Positions 1-8,331 of a stretch of 27,412 bases of DNA are shown one piece after another. The position numbers were made by a program, and so were the translations under genes. The notes beneath the pieces were generated by a model. It ran no database searches, was not told the DNA's origin, and saw only the letters and a list, made by a program, of their open reading frames with translations. Origin of the DNA: an uncultured Oscillospiraceae bacterium (lineage in GTDB: Bacteria; Bacillota; Clostridia; Oscillospirales; Acutalibacteraceae); the NCBI GenBank assembly GCA_900539845.1, contig UQDP01000024.1:1-27412 (forward strand). The letters run 5' to 3'. Every line of letters begins with the position of its first letter. Position 1 is the stretch's first letter.

Positions 1-5
1 TAGGC

Positions 6-49
6 GGCCCTTTTAGGGCCTGTGCAAACCACCAGTTTAACTGGTGGTT
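6..49. repeat. Two adjacent hairpins at the window edge
   Basis: Two inverted repeats lie just beyond the lipoprotein stop codon. The first is GGCCC/GGGCC with loop TTTTA at 6-20. The second is a near-perfect palindrome with arms AACCACCAGTT (27-37) and AACTGGTGGTT (39-49). Neither is followed by a clear T-run when read in the minus direction, so a classical terminator is not certain. The CCACC/GGTGG hairpin followed by TATGATTAG reminds me of subterminal hairpins of IS200/IS605-type elements, but no transposase is visible and the element would lie outside the window. They could equally form a termination or mRNA-stability structure for the lipoprotein gene. Confidence 0.5.
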
Positions 50-53
50 ATGA

Positions 54-365
54 TTAGCCAAGCGCGTCTCTTGCCGCTTTGCCAAGGTCTGAAGCTGCTT
101 CGCCGGCTCCTCCGGCAGCGTCTCCGGCGGCTTCGCCGATGTCTGAAGCTGCCTCGCTTGCGTTTTCAGAGACATCGGAAAGATCTTCCTGAGCCATATT
201 CGTTGTGGTATTGGTTGTGTTGTTTGTTGTGGTCTCGGTGGTCCTTGCAGTCGTTATTGTGGTGGTTGTGCTGTCGTTGTCATTGTTGTTTGAGCAGCCT
301 GCAAAGATACAGGCGGCAAGCACTGCCACTAAGGCAATAACAATTATGCTTTTTTTCATAATCAA
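54..365 (-). CDS. Small Ala/Thr-rich lipoprotein
   Basis: Predicted surface lipoprotein of about 103 residues with unknown function. Counted from the TTG start, a lysine-bearing N-terminus leads into a hydrophobic helix with two overlapping lipobox candidates, LAAC (Cys19, the more canonical) and FAGC (Cys24). A Thr/Asn-rich linker (about residues 25-55) follows. The C-terminal half is an Ala/Gly/Glu/Asp-rich amphipathic stretch with repeated EAASD/EAAGD units. The start is ambiguous: TTG at 365 has AAAGG eight bases upstream, whereas ATG at 359 is two codons further in and would sit about 14 bases from that site. The gene follows ypeB on the same strand after about 200 bp. The mature part is low-complexity, so family assignment by homology would be unreliable. 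Confidence 0.7.
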   Translation of the reverse strand: MIMKKSIIVIALVAVLAACIFAGCSNNNDNDSTTTTITTARTTETTTNNTTNTTTNMAQEDLSDVSENASEAASDIGEAAGDAAGGAGEAASDLGKAARDALG

Positions 366-397
366 TCACATAGCCTTTCCGGCTACAAACTTTATTT

Positions 398-440
398 AAA
401 AATCACGTTTTGCTCCTTGCTGTAGCCGGACAAGGCGTGA
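398..440 (-). terminator. Terminator-like hairpin, possible attenuator
   Basis: Read on the minus strand, TCACG-CCTTG pairs with CAAGG and, after a bulge, CGTGA, and is followed directly by TTTTT. It lies 126-168 nt downstream of the ypeB stop and just upstream of the lipoprotein gene, so it may terminate ypeB transcription. Its loop contains CCGGCTACA (421-429 in complement), which is complementary to TGTAGCCGG (379-387) immediately before the lipoprotein ribosome site AAAGG. Pairing between the loop and the downstream site would give a pseudoknot near the ribosome site. A regulatory role is inference. Confidence 0.5.
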
Positions 441-565
441 TGTGGTCAGCCAATGCTTATGCTTTTTGTAATTGAGCTTCAGGCTGAACGCAGATTAGTG
501 AGTTCTTTCCCACAAATGCGCTTTTCACAATTCTATTATTTACCCGTTTTGGTTTATTATTAAAA

Positions 566-1879
566 TTATTTTGCAAGCGTTCCGTTATCGGAATACATCA
601 AAAGCTGGATGTCCTCTTCTTCTCCTGTTTCGGAATCGGTGTAGATCAGAACTTCCTGACCGGTGCTCTTGTTGCGGCAGTGATATTGGATGCAGAACAC
701 TTCTGTGCCGTTGCTTTTCGGTATGAGACATCTTGAACTTGAAATGATTTCAACATTGCTGCTCAAATCCGTTTGGGAACTTTCCGCCGCAAAAGCAGGA
801 ACGGTCCGTGAAGTATGGTTTATAAGATATCCGTCTGCTTCAACAGAGAATATTTCCCCGTTTGAAAGTGAAACGCCCACTTTTATAAGATCGGGGTAGA
901 AGGTCACATTGTTCTCACTGTAAGCAAAGTTGATAATGCATATATTGTTATAGACAGAGTAATAGGATCCCTTCATATTATGGTATCCGATCTTATCAAG
1001 AAATGTTTTGGCAACGTTTATTGCGTTTTCTTCCGTTACCGATTGATTGGATACGGTGCCCTCATTGCTTATATAGGCTATATAGCCTCCATGCTTTGTT
1101 ACGGCGATCGTATAAAGCTTATAAGAAAAAACATATGCAGGCAGAGTTCCGCTCTCCTCGGTTTTGTATACCACTCCGCCTTCGTCAACACCAAGTGCGT
1201 CGGCGGCTATTTTTCTGCATTCGTCCTGATCTTTCGCTTCCGCGCTTTTTATCAGCTGGGATTCCTTGTTCAGAACCGCGTCCGCGAAGGGCCCGTCATA
1301 AAGCAGTGTGGGGTAGTTTTCAAAAGTTTCCTCGGCAGTGGAAAAGTCTGTGGAAAACGAGGAAACTTTCATTTCTCCGTCACCGAGCGAAACCTCGTTT
1401 TCAGTAATGCGTCCTCCTGAATTACACCTGCTGACGATCTCATCAGTGAAATCGGAATATTTCTGCGCGTAGGAGAGCAGCAGAGCAAGGTTTTCATATT
1501 CCTCCTGAGAAATTTCATCTTTCGAGGAAAGATACCGCGCGTAGTCTCCTGCCTGACTCAGAAATTTATATGCTCCGCTTAGATTGAGCTGGCTTATAGG
1601 CAGTGTTGAAAGCGCGTTTTTAGCTGTGCAGCATTCTGAATAAAGATTGTTGGACAGATTGCCCATCATTTCGCGGGAAGTGGCATACTGGCTTTTTGCA
1701 AGGCTCGTTTCAATAGAGTCAAGGCACTCGGAAAGCTGCGTAAGACTGCGCTGATAGGAGGCTTCAAGGCGTGTCTGATAATTTCTGCTCTCCAGATTCC
1801 CTTTAATTGCAAAGGCAGCCAAGATCGCTACCGCGAAGAAGGCAAAGGAGAAAAGCCTGATTACATTTCGCCTTTTCAT
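566..1879 (-). CDS. ypeB: Germination protein YpeB-like
   Basis: Membrane-anchored spore protein of 437 residues, close to the usual YpeB length of about 450. In Bacillus, YpeB is needed for localisation and stability of the cortex-lytic enzyme SleB. An N-terminal anchor helix (about residues 7-25) is followed by a helical region. The motif NYPTLLYDGPFAD at residues 188-200 is characteristic of YpeB. PepSY-type repeats follow at about 215-275, 283-355 and 375-430. The start is supported by GAAAGGA about eight bases upstream. In most spore formers sleB is directly upstream in the same operon. Here the upstream side is a non-coding gap and then the divergent proB, so no sleB is present in the window. 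I did not find a convincing forespore promoter. Confidence 0.85.
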   Translation of the reverse strand: MKRRNVIRLFSFAFFAVAILAAFAIKGNLESRNYQTRLEASYQRSLTQLSECLDSIETSLAKSQYATSREMMGNLSNNLYSECCTAKNALSTLPISQLNLSGAYKFLSQAGDYARYLSSKDEISQEEYENLALLLSYAQKYSDFTDEIVSRCNSGGRITENEVSLGDGEMKVSSFSTDFSTAEETFENYPTLLYDGPFADAVLNKESQLIKSAEAKDQDECRKIAADALGVDEGGVVYKTEESGTLPAYVFSYKLYTIAVTKHGGYIAYISNEGTVSNQSVTEENAINVAKTFLDKIGYHNMKGSYYSVYNNICIINFAYSENNVTFYPDLIKVGVSLSNGEIFSVEADGYLINHTSRTVPAFAAESSQTDLSSNVEIISSSRCLIPKSNGTEVFCIQYHCRNKSTGQEVLIYTDSETGEEEDIQLLMYSDNGTLAK

Positions 1880-2113
1880 AAAATCATTCCTTTCGCATTT
1901 TTAAGCAAGAGCGGCATAACGAAATCTCCCAAAATGAAAAAATCTTAGGACATTGCGTTTTTGCTCTTGTAAGGCTGACCGCATACCGAGATCTTTACCG
2001 CCGCACGCCCGAAAGCATGCCGCTTAAAACCATATTGTGTTCGATTCTCGTCAGCTCAAGGTCGTTCCCTAAACAGATTTTGCCCTGAAAATGTTAAAAC
2101 ATACAAAAAAGTC
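1880..2113. other. Intergenic region between divergent ypeB and proB
   Basis: This gap holds the ypeB ribosome site and presumably its promoter, and ends at the proB promoter. A separated inverted repeat occurs, CAAGAGC at about 1904-1911 and GCTCTTG at about 1972-1979, which could fold in the ypeB leader. A GTTCGATTC-like string near 2040 resembles a tRNA T-loop, but no stems pair around it. I see no coding potential here. Confidence 0.5.
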
Positions 2114-2142
2114 TTTTATTGCCGTTTTTTTTTTGCTATAAT
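2114..2142 (+). promoter_or_regulatory. Promoter for proBA, extended -10
   Basis: A perfect TATAAT at 2137-2142 is preceded by TGC, making an extended -10 element. The -35 region at the expected spacing (TTTTAT at 2114-2119) is weak, as is common with extended -10 promoters. A ten-base T-run lies between the elements. Start codon of proB is about 54 nt downstream, so the leader is short and leaves no room for a T-box. Confidence 0.65.
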
Positions 2143-2195
2143 ATTTAATTGATTATTTATATAAATGCTCGGCAAATAATAAAGGCGGATACATT

Positions 2196-2984
2196 ATGAA
2201 TCTCAAAAACGGCAAAAAAAGAATCGTTGTAAAAATCGGTACATCCACGCTTACGCATGATACCGGCAAGGCAAATATATCGCTGATAGCAAAACTCGCT
2301 TCCGTTCTTTCCGATCTGAAAAACGAAGGTCATCAGGTCGTGCTCGTCTCCTCCGGCGCTATAGCTGTTGGTATGAGCAGGCTGAGGCTCAGTGAAAGAC
2401 CCACCCGGACCCAGTGCCTTCAGGCTGCGGCGGCTGTGGGGCAGAGCGAACTGATGTTCCTTTACGACAGATTGTTCTCTGAATATGACGTTGTGGTGAG
2501 TCAGCTTCTGATCACTTTTGACGAACTTGAAAACAAAGAGAGTAAAACACATCTTATCAATACATTGAATCAGCTCCTTGAATATGATTGTCTGCCGATC
2601 GTGAACGAAAACGATTCCGTATCCGTTGAAGAGCTTGTAAACGGTGATAACGACTGCCTTTCGGCAACCGTTGCCGTTATAACGGACGCCGATCTGCTTG
2701 TTATACTTACGGATACGGACGGACTCTATGACAGCAATCCCTGTGAAAATCCGGATGCCTCGCTGATAGATACGGTCGATGTGATCGACGATAAGGTCAA
2801 ATCCCTTACGGGAAGCGCCGGAAAACGCGGCACAGGCGGGTTCGTAACGAAAATAGACGCGGCTGAGATCGCCGTTTCCGCCGGTATACCCGTTGTGATA
2901 ACAAACGGAAAAAAGCCCACAAATATATACAAAATCTTAAACGGCGAGAAAGCCGGTACATACTTTAAGGCGGTGAAAAAATGA
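2196..2984 (+). CDS. proB: Glutamate 5-kinase, short form
   Basis: Cytoplasmic enzyme phosphorylating L-glutamate to gamma-glutamyl phosphate, the first step of proline synthesis. The 262-residue protein is an amino acid kinase fold: VVKIGTSTLT at the N-terminus, the glycine loop VLVSSGAIAVGM, NENDSVS, a nucleotide-site stretch ILTDTDGLYDSNP and the GTGGFVTKIDAA motif. It ends after the kinase domain, so the C-terminal PUA domain of enterobacterial ProB (about 367 residues) is absent, as in many Firmicutes. Ribosome site AAAGGCGG precedes the ATG. The last codons overlap the proA start as ATGA, implying translational coupling. Feedback inhibition by proline is expected from the family but cannot be read from the sequence. 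Confidence 0.95.
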   Translation: MNLKNGKKRIVVKIGTSTLTHDTGKANISLIAKLASVLSDLKNEGHQVVLVSSGAIAVGMSRLRLSERPTRTQCLQAAAAVGQSELMFLYDRLFSEYDVVVSQLLITFDELENKESKTHLINTLNQLLEYDCLPIVNENDSVSVEELVNGDNDCLSATVAVITDADLLVILTDTDGLYDSNPCENPDASLIDTVDVIDDKVKSLTGSAGKRGTGGFVTKIDAAEIAVSAGIPVVITNGKKPTNIYKILNGEKAGTYFKAVKK

Positions 2985-4216
2985 AAGAGCTTGGCATAAG
3001 GGCGCTTGCCGCAAAGGATTTTCTGGCAACGGTAACGACCGAACAAAAAAACAGCGCTTTGTCGGCAATTGCGGATTCGCTTAGGAAAAACAGCGCAACG
3101 ATCATCGAAGAAAACAAGACCGATCTTGAAAACGGCAGAAAAAACGGCTTGGGCGAGGGAATGCTCGATCGGCTTATGCTCAATGAGCAGAGAATAGAGG
3201 ACATTGCCGCGGCTGTGGAAAGCGTGGCGGCTCTGCCTGATCCATGCGGACTGCTGCTGGATGAGATCAAAAGACCTAACGGGCTGGTTATAAAAAAAGT
3301 TTCCGTTCCCATAGGCGTAATAGGAATCATCTACGAATCGAGACCGAATGTAACTGCCGACGCGGCAGTGCTGTGCCTTAAAAGTTCAAATGCTGTGATT
3401 CTGCGCGGCGGCAAAGAGGCTGTTCATTCCAATATGGCTATCGTCGCGGCGATGCGCGCCGCTTTGAAAAAAAGTGATTTTGACGAAAACTGCATACAGC
3501 TTGTCACAGATACTTCAAGGGAATCTGCCAATCGAATGATGAAGATGAACGGTTATATAGACTGTCTGATTCCGCGCGGCGGCAAGGGACTGATTCGCAA
3601 CGTTGTTGAGAATTCAACCGTTCCCGTAATTGAGACGGGTTCAGGCAACTGCCATATTTATGTTGATGAAACCGCGGATATCGATATGGCTGCCGATATT
3701 ATATTCAATGCCAAAACGCAGCGCATCGGCGTATGCAACGCCTGTGAGAGCCTTGTTATTCATTCGGGCATAATAAACAGGGCGCTGCCGGTCATTAAGA
3801 AAAAGCTTGACGAAAAAAATGTTGAGATGCGCGGCGATGCGCGCGCGATGCTCGCCGCTGAAGGGGTTCTGCCTGCAAGCGATGAGGATTTCGCCTGTGA
3901 ATATCTTGATTATAAGATCAGCGTTAAAACCGTTGACAGCCTTGATGAGGCGATACGTCATATAAATCAGTATTCCACAAAACACAGCGAGTCGATCATT
4001 ACTCAAAATAATGATAACGCGCGTGAATTCCTTGCAAGGGTCGATTCCTCATCTGTTTATGTAAACGCTTCAACAAGGTTTACTGACGGCGGCGAATTCG
4101 GTCTGGGTGCGGAGATAGGCATATCGACGCAGAAGCTCCATGCAAGAGGCCCTATGGGACTGCGTGAGCTCACCACAACGAAATACTTGATCTACGGAAA
4201 CGGTCAGATCAGATAA
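2981..4216 (+). CDS. proA: Gamma-glutamyl phosphate reductase
   Basis: NADPH-dependent cytoplasmic enzyme reducing gamma-glutamyl phosphate to glutamate-5-semialdehyde, the second step of proline synthesis. The 411-residue length matches the family. It has the aldehyde dehydrogenase fold: PIGVIGIIYESRPNV in the cofactor domain, ILRGGKEA, and the catalytic cysteine in VCNACES (Cys252). The C-terminal FGLGAEIGISTQKLHARGP motif is typical of ProA. It overlaps proB by 4 nt and forms a two-gene operon with it. ProC, which would finish the pathway, is not in the window. Confidence 0.96.
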   Translation: MKELGIRALAAKDFLATVTTEQKNSALSAIADSLRKNSATIIEENKTDLENGRKNGLGEGMLDRLMLNEQRIEDIAAAVESVAALPDPCGLLLDEIKRPNGLVIKKVSVPIGVIGIIYESRPNVTADAAVLCLKSSNAVILRGGKEAVHSNMAIVAAMRAALKKSDFDENCIQLVTDTSRESANRMMKMNGYIDCLIPRGGKGLIRNVVENSTVPVIETGSGNCHIYVDETADIDMAADIIFNAKTQRIGVCNACESLVIHSGIINRALPVIKKKLDEKNVEMRGDARAMLAAEGVLPASDEDFACEYLDYKISVKTVDSLDEAIRHINQYSTKHSESIITQNNDNAREFLARVDSSSVYVNASTRFTDGGEFGLGAEIGISTQKLHARGPMGLRELTTTKYLIYGNGQIR

Positions 4217-4243
4217 GATAAATCAATCAAAGGAATATTCTTA

Positions 4244-5677
4244 ATGGACAAATATAAAAAGCTTGCCTCAAACACAATCGTTTTTGCGATAGGCACATTC
4301 TCCTCAAAGCTGCTTTCTCTCGTGTTAACTTTCTTTTACACAAGAGTTATGGCAACAGGAGATTTCGGCGGAGCCACGCTGATTCAGAACGCTGTAAATA
4401 TTCTTGTGCCGATCGTTACGCTTGCGGTCAATTCGGCGGCACTGCGTTTTGCGCTCGATAAAAACAGCGATAAAAAATGCGTTTTTTCAACCGGTGTTGC
4501 GACTACGCTGATCGGGTTTGCCGTGTTCTGCCTTTTTGCGCCTGTCGTTATGAATATAACGATAAACGACTTTAATTTCGGTCAGTATACGATTTTGCTT
4601 TATCTGATGCTGCTCGGATCTTCTCTGCGCCAGCTTTGCCAGCAATTTGTGCGCGGCAGCGGTCATGTTAAGCTTTACGCAGTAGACGGCGTTATCGCAA
4701 CGGCAACTTCGGCAGGCTTTACATTCCTTTACCTCGGTGCGTTCCACTGGGGAATATACGGCTATATCCTTGCTATTTTTACAAGCGATATGCTTTCGGT
4801 CGTGTTTATGTTTCTTGCAGCCAAGCTGTGGCGCTATGTGAATTTCAGAACGGGTCTCAGAAAGCACACCGTATCTCCGATGCTGAAATACTGCATACCG
4901 CTGATTCCCACAATTATCCTTTGGTGGATTATAAATGTTTCCGACCAGTATATGGTCACTTATTTCAACGGAGTAGCAGTCAGCGGAATTTATACTTCAG
5001 CATATAAAATACCGAATTTCGTAACGATATTTGCGTCCATATTTATAGACGCATGGCAGCTTTCCGCCGTGGACGAGTATGACAGCAAAGGAAAGTCGGA
5101 GTTCTTTACCAAAGTATTTAAAATTTACAGCGGAGCTTTGCTCGCCGTGGGCGCTCTTTTAATAACCGGCTCAAGACTGATAACGGATATTTATCTCGGC
5201 GAGGATTATTACGATTCATGGCATTATGTGCCGATACTCGTTATAGCAACGACCTTTTCCTGCCTTGTGAATTTCTATGCGTCGGTATATATGGCGGAAA
5301 AAAAGAGTATGCTTTCTATGGTGACTGCCGGCACGGGAGCCGTGTTGAATGTTGTGCTGAACTTTATACTTATTCCCATTTACGGTCCGTACGGAGCAGC
5401 GATAGCAACTGCGGTGTCTTTTGTCGCGGTGTTTGTGATACGTGTCATCAACACGAAAAAGTTCGTAAATATAAAAATCAATTATTTAACGTTCATTCCG
5501 TCCGTACTGCTTTTGGTTGCGGCAGCTTGTGTGATGATCTTTGAAGCAGGCGGTCAGTGGGCGAGCTTTGGTATCGCTCTTGCGCTTTCAGCAGGTGTTA
5601 TACTGATAAATATTAAATCGCTTATCGGAATCGTTCCGCTTGTTTTGAAAAGATTTTTCAAAAAGCGCAAATCTTGA
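4244..5677 (+). CDS. Polysaccharide flippase (MOP superfamily)
   Basis: Integral membrane protein of 477 residues with about 14 hydrophobic segments, of the Wzx/RfbX-like polysaccharide transport family in the MOP exporter superfamily. The N-terminal NTIVFAIGTFSSKLLSLVLTF segment, the following FYTRVM, and the central SDQYMVTYFNGVAVSGIY region fit this family. Such proteins move lipid-linked sugar intermediates across the membrane; the substrate here cannot be inferred. It starts 27 nt after proA with AAAGGA upstream and may be co-transcribed with proBA, although the functions are unrelated. No glycosyltransferases or polymerase genes lie beside it, unlike a typical capsule or exopolysaccharide cluster. 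The C-terminus is basic (KRFFKKRKS). Confidence 0.85.
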   Translation: MDKYKKLASNTIVFAIGTFSSKLLSLVLTFFYTRVMATGDFGGATLIQNAVNILVPIVTLAVNSAALRFALDKNSDKKCVFSTGVATTLIGFAVFCLFAPVVMNITINDFNFGQYTILLYLMLLGSSLRQLCQQFVRGSGHVKLYAVDGVIATATSAGFTFLYLGAFHWGIYGYILAIFTSDMLSVVFMFLAAKLWRYVNFRTGLRKHTVSPMLKYCIPLIPTIILWWIINVSDQYMVTYFNGVAVSGIYTSAYKIPNFVTIFASIFIDAWQLSAVDEYDSKGKSEFFTKVFKIYSGALLAVGALLITGSRLITDIYLGEDYYDSWHYVPILVIATTFSCLVNFYASVYMAEKKSMLSMVTAGTGAVLNVVLNFILIPIYGPYGAAIATAVSFVAVFVIRVINTKKFVNIKINYLTFIPSVLLLVAAACVMIFEAGGQWASFGIALALSAGVILINIKSLIGIVPLVLKRFFKKRKS

Positions 5678-5686
5678 ATACTGCTA

Positions 5687-5715
5687 TTGAATATTGCTTC
5701 TTTTTAGTGTATAAT
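5687..5715 (+). promoter_or_regulatory. Sigma-A promoter for glgP
   Basis: TTGAAT at 5687-5692 and TATAAT at 5710-5715 are separated by exactly 17 bases, a near-consensus housekeeping promoter. The predicted transcript would have a leader of about 50 nt ending in GGAGG (5760-5764). A weak GGC/GCC hairpin with a T-rich tail (about 5731-5749) lies in this leader. Confidence 0.75.
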
Positions 5716-5772
5716 CAACAATATCATCAGGCTTTTTAATGCCTTTTTCAAATATTTTTGGAGGTTTTGTAT

Positions 5773-8241
5773 ATGAATCAAAGCATTTCCGTTGCTCGTG
5801 CAAAGAAAATGATCCATGACAAGCTCAGTCATTTCTTCGGCGTAACGCCGGACACGGCAACAGATGAGCAGTATTATAAGTCAGTCGCTATGATCATCCG
5901 TGATGAGCTGGCGGAAAAAAACAGCGATTTCCGCCATACGGCAGACGGTCAGGATTCAAAAAAGATCTATTATCTTTGCATGGAATTCCTAATGGGCCGT
6001 TCGCTGAAGAATAACCTTTATAATCTGGGGCTTACGGATGTTTTTGAGGAAGCGCTTAAAAGCTTCGGAGTAAAGCTCGATAAACTTTATGAGCTTGAGC
6101 CGGACGCCGGTCTCGGCAACGGCGGTCTCGGCAGGCTTGCCGCCTGTTATCTTGACGGCCTCGCCACTATGAATTTTCAGTCAATGGGCTATTCGATCAG
6201 ATACGAGGCCGGTATCTTCAGGCAGAAGCTGGTTGACGGCTGGCAGACGGAGCTGCCGGATTTCTGGCTTCCCGGCGGAGATGTGTGGCTTGTTCCGCGC
6301 GAGGAAAGAGCGCAGGAAGTAAAGTTTGAAGGCTGGGTCGATGACAGCTGGGACGGAGATTACCACCGTGTTGAGCTGCGTGACTGCAATACGGTTACCG
6401 CTGTTCCCTATGATATGTATGTTTCCGGAAAAGGAAAGGGCATTGCCCGTCTGCGCCTGTGGGCGGCAAGAAAACCGGCTCTGGATATGGGGCTGTTTAA
6501 CGAGGGCAATTATATAAAGGCAATGGAACAGTCTGCAATGGCAGAGGCCATCTCCAAGGTCCTGTATCCCGCCGACAATTCGCCGGAGGGCAAATCCCTC
6601 AGACTGCGCCAGCAATATTTTCTTGTGTCCGCTTCCGTTCAGGATATTATTAGGCGTCATCTGACAAAATATAATACGCTTGATAACCTGCCGGAAAAAG
6701 TAGCTATTCATATCAATGACACGCATCCCACTATGGCCATCCCGGAACTGATGCGCATTATGCTTGACGAATGCGGTTACGGCTGGGACGACGCATGGAA
6801 TATTGTTACAAAAACGATTGCCTACACAAACCATACGGTTATGAAAGAAGCGCTTGAATGCTGGAGCGAGGAGCTTTACAGGCGGCTTCTTCCCCGTTTG
6901 TATCAGATAACAAAAGAGATTGATAACCGCTTCCGCGCATATGTGTGGGGCGTTACGCATGACGCGGACAGAGTAGAGCGTATGGCGATCATCTCCGGCG
7001 GAGTAGTAAGAATGGCAAACCTCTGCGTTGCCGGTTCGCATTCTGTTAACGGTGTTTCCGCGCTTCATTCACAGATACTCAGAGATACCGTATTTCATGA
7101 TTTTTACACCATCACACCTGATAAATTCAAGAATGTTACAAACGGCATAGCTTTCAGAAGATGGATATGCCAATCCAATCCGCTGCTCACCGATTACCTT
7201 ACAAAGCTTATAGGCGATGGATTTATTACCAAAAGCGATGAGCTGTTAAAGCTTCTTGATTATAAGGATGACAGAAAAGTTCTTAAAGACCTGATGGAGA
7301 TCAAGCGTCTTAACAAAGTGCGCTTCGCTGAGGTAGTTAAAAAGCGAAACGGTGTTGAGATCGACCCCGATTCGATCTTTGACGTGCAGGTAAAAAGGCT
7401 TCATGAATATAAGCGCCAGAGTCTTAATATTCTCAATATAATCGCGCAGTATCTTATGCTTAAGGCAGATCCGAAGATGGATTTCGTGCCGAGAACGTAT
7501 ATTTTTGCCTCAAAGGCGGCGCCCGGTTATTATATGGCGAAAAAAACGATTGAGCTGATCGACGCAATCTCAAAGGTCATCAACAACGATAAGGATATCG
7601 ACGGCAAGATCAAAGTCGTGTTTATGGAGGAATACAATGTCAGCCTTGCTGAACTGCTTATGCCTGCCGCTGATATCTCGGAGCAGATCTCTCTTGCCGG
7701 CACGGAGGCGTCGGGCACCGGAAATATGAAACTGATGCTCAACGGCGCGGTGACTCTCGGTACGCTTGACGGCGCGAATGTTGAGATCGCGGACGCCGTA
7801 GGCGAGGATAACATTATCATTTTCGGCATGAAAACGCCTGAGGTGCAGCAGCTCCAGCGTGAAGGCTATCATCCTATGAATTACGTTAATAATAATCCTG
7901 TGTTAAAAGGCGTTATAGATTTTATTTCAGCAGGTGTTAACGGCAAAAGCTTCGGCGAATTTGTATCCAGTCTGACGAATTCAGATCCGTATATGGCTCT
8001 TGCCGATTTTGCCGATTATCAGAAGGCACAGGCGTTGTCCGCAGAGATATATAAGGATAAGGAAAGATTTGCAAGGATGTCCCTTATCAATATCGCTTCT
8101 GCCGGTATTTTCAGCGCAGACCGCGCTATCGGGGAATACGCGGAGAATATCTGGCATACAAAGCCTGTCGTGTTCCCTCAAAGCAAAGAAGCGGATAGCA
8201 AAAATCATTCAGCCGCAGGCAGGAAAAAGAAAGCAAAATAG
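5773..8241 (+). CDS. glgP: Glycogen/maltodextrin phosphorylase
   Basis: Pyridoxal-phosphate enzyme (GT35) that releases glucose 1-phosphate from alpha-1,4-glucan ends in the cytoplasm. The 822-residue length fits bacterial GlgP/MalP (about 800-815) plus a short tail. Motifs include YLCMEFLMGR, GLGNGGLGRLAACYLDG, HINDTHPT, NVTNGIAFRRW, VKRLHEYKRQ and the cofactor lysine in EASGTGNMK (Lys653). ATG at 5773 is chosen because GGAGG sits eight bases upstream; the in-frame TTG at 5758 precedes the ribosome site. The last ~20 residues are polar and basic and not part of the catalytic fold. The gene has its own promoter and terminator, so it appears monocistronic, next to a GH13 enzyme of the same pathway. 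Confidence 0.97.
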   Translation: MNQSISVARAKKMIHDKLSHFFGVTPDTATDEQYYKSVAMIIRDELAEKNSDFRHTADGQDSKKIYYLCMEFLMGRSLKNNLYNLGLTDVFEEALKSFGVKLDKLYELEPDAGLGNGGLGRLAACYLDGLATMNFQSMGYSIRYEAGIFRQKLVDGWQTELPDFWLPGGDVWLVPREERAQEVKFEGWVDDSWDGDYHRVELRDCNTVTAVPYDMYVSGKGKGIARLRLWAARKPALDMGLFNEGNYIKAMEQSAMAEAISKVLYPADNSPEGKSLRLRQQYFLVSASVQDIIRRHLTKYNTLDNLPEKVAIHINDTHPTMAIPELMRIMLDECGYGWDDAWNIVTKTIAYTNHTVMKEALECWSEELYRRLLPRLYQITKEIDNRFRAYVWGVTHDADRVERMAIISGGVVRMANLCVAGSHSVNGVSALHSQILRDTVFHDFYTITPDKFKNVTNGIAFRRWICQSNPLLTDYLTKLIGDGFITKSDELLKLLDYKDDRKVLKDLMEIKRLNKVRFAEVVKKRNGVEIDPDSIFDVQVKRLHEYKRQSLNILNIIAQYLMLKADPKMDFVPRTYIFASKAAPGYYMAKKTIELIDAISKVINNDKDIDGKIKVVFMEEYNVSLAELLMPAADISEQISLAGTEASGTGNMKLMLNGAVTLGTLDGANVEIADAVGEDNIIIFGMKTPEVQQLQREGYHPMNYVNNNPVLKGVIDFISAGVNGKSFGEFVSSLTNSDPYMALADFADYQKAQALSAEIYKDKERFARMSLINIASAGIFSADRAIGEYAENIWHTKPVVFPQSKEADSKNHSAAGRKKKAK

Positions 8242-8274
8242 ATTTTTCAAATCATGGATTTGTTTTTATACTTT

Positions 8275-8312
8275 AGGCAAGAGTTTTAAGCTCTTGCCTG
8301 AAAGTATTTTTT
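8275..8312 (+). terminator. Intrinsic terminator of glgP
   Basis: Nine-base stem AGGCAAGAG (8275-8283) and CTCTTGCCT (8291-8299), seven-base loop, then a six-T run at about 8307-8312. It separates glgP from the GH13 gene, so the latter needs its own promoter or readthrough. Confidence 0.8.
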
Positions 8313-8331
8313 AGTATATTACGGAGTGCTT

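Noticed and set aside
2030..2060. tRNA gene suggested by a GTTCGATTC-like T-loop
   Set aside because: No flanking T-stem, acceptor stem or anticodon arm can be paired.
6181..7068. 295-codon open frame on the minus strand
   Set aside because: Lies wholly antisense to glgP, whose protein motifs are unmistakable; no ribosome site and a composition typical of a codon-bias shadow.
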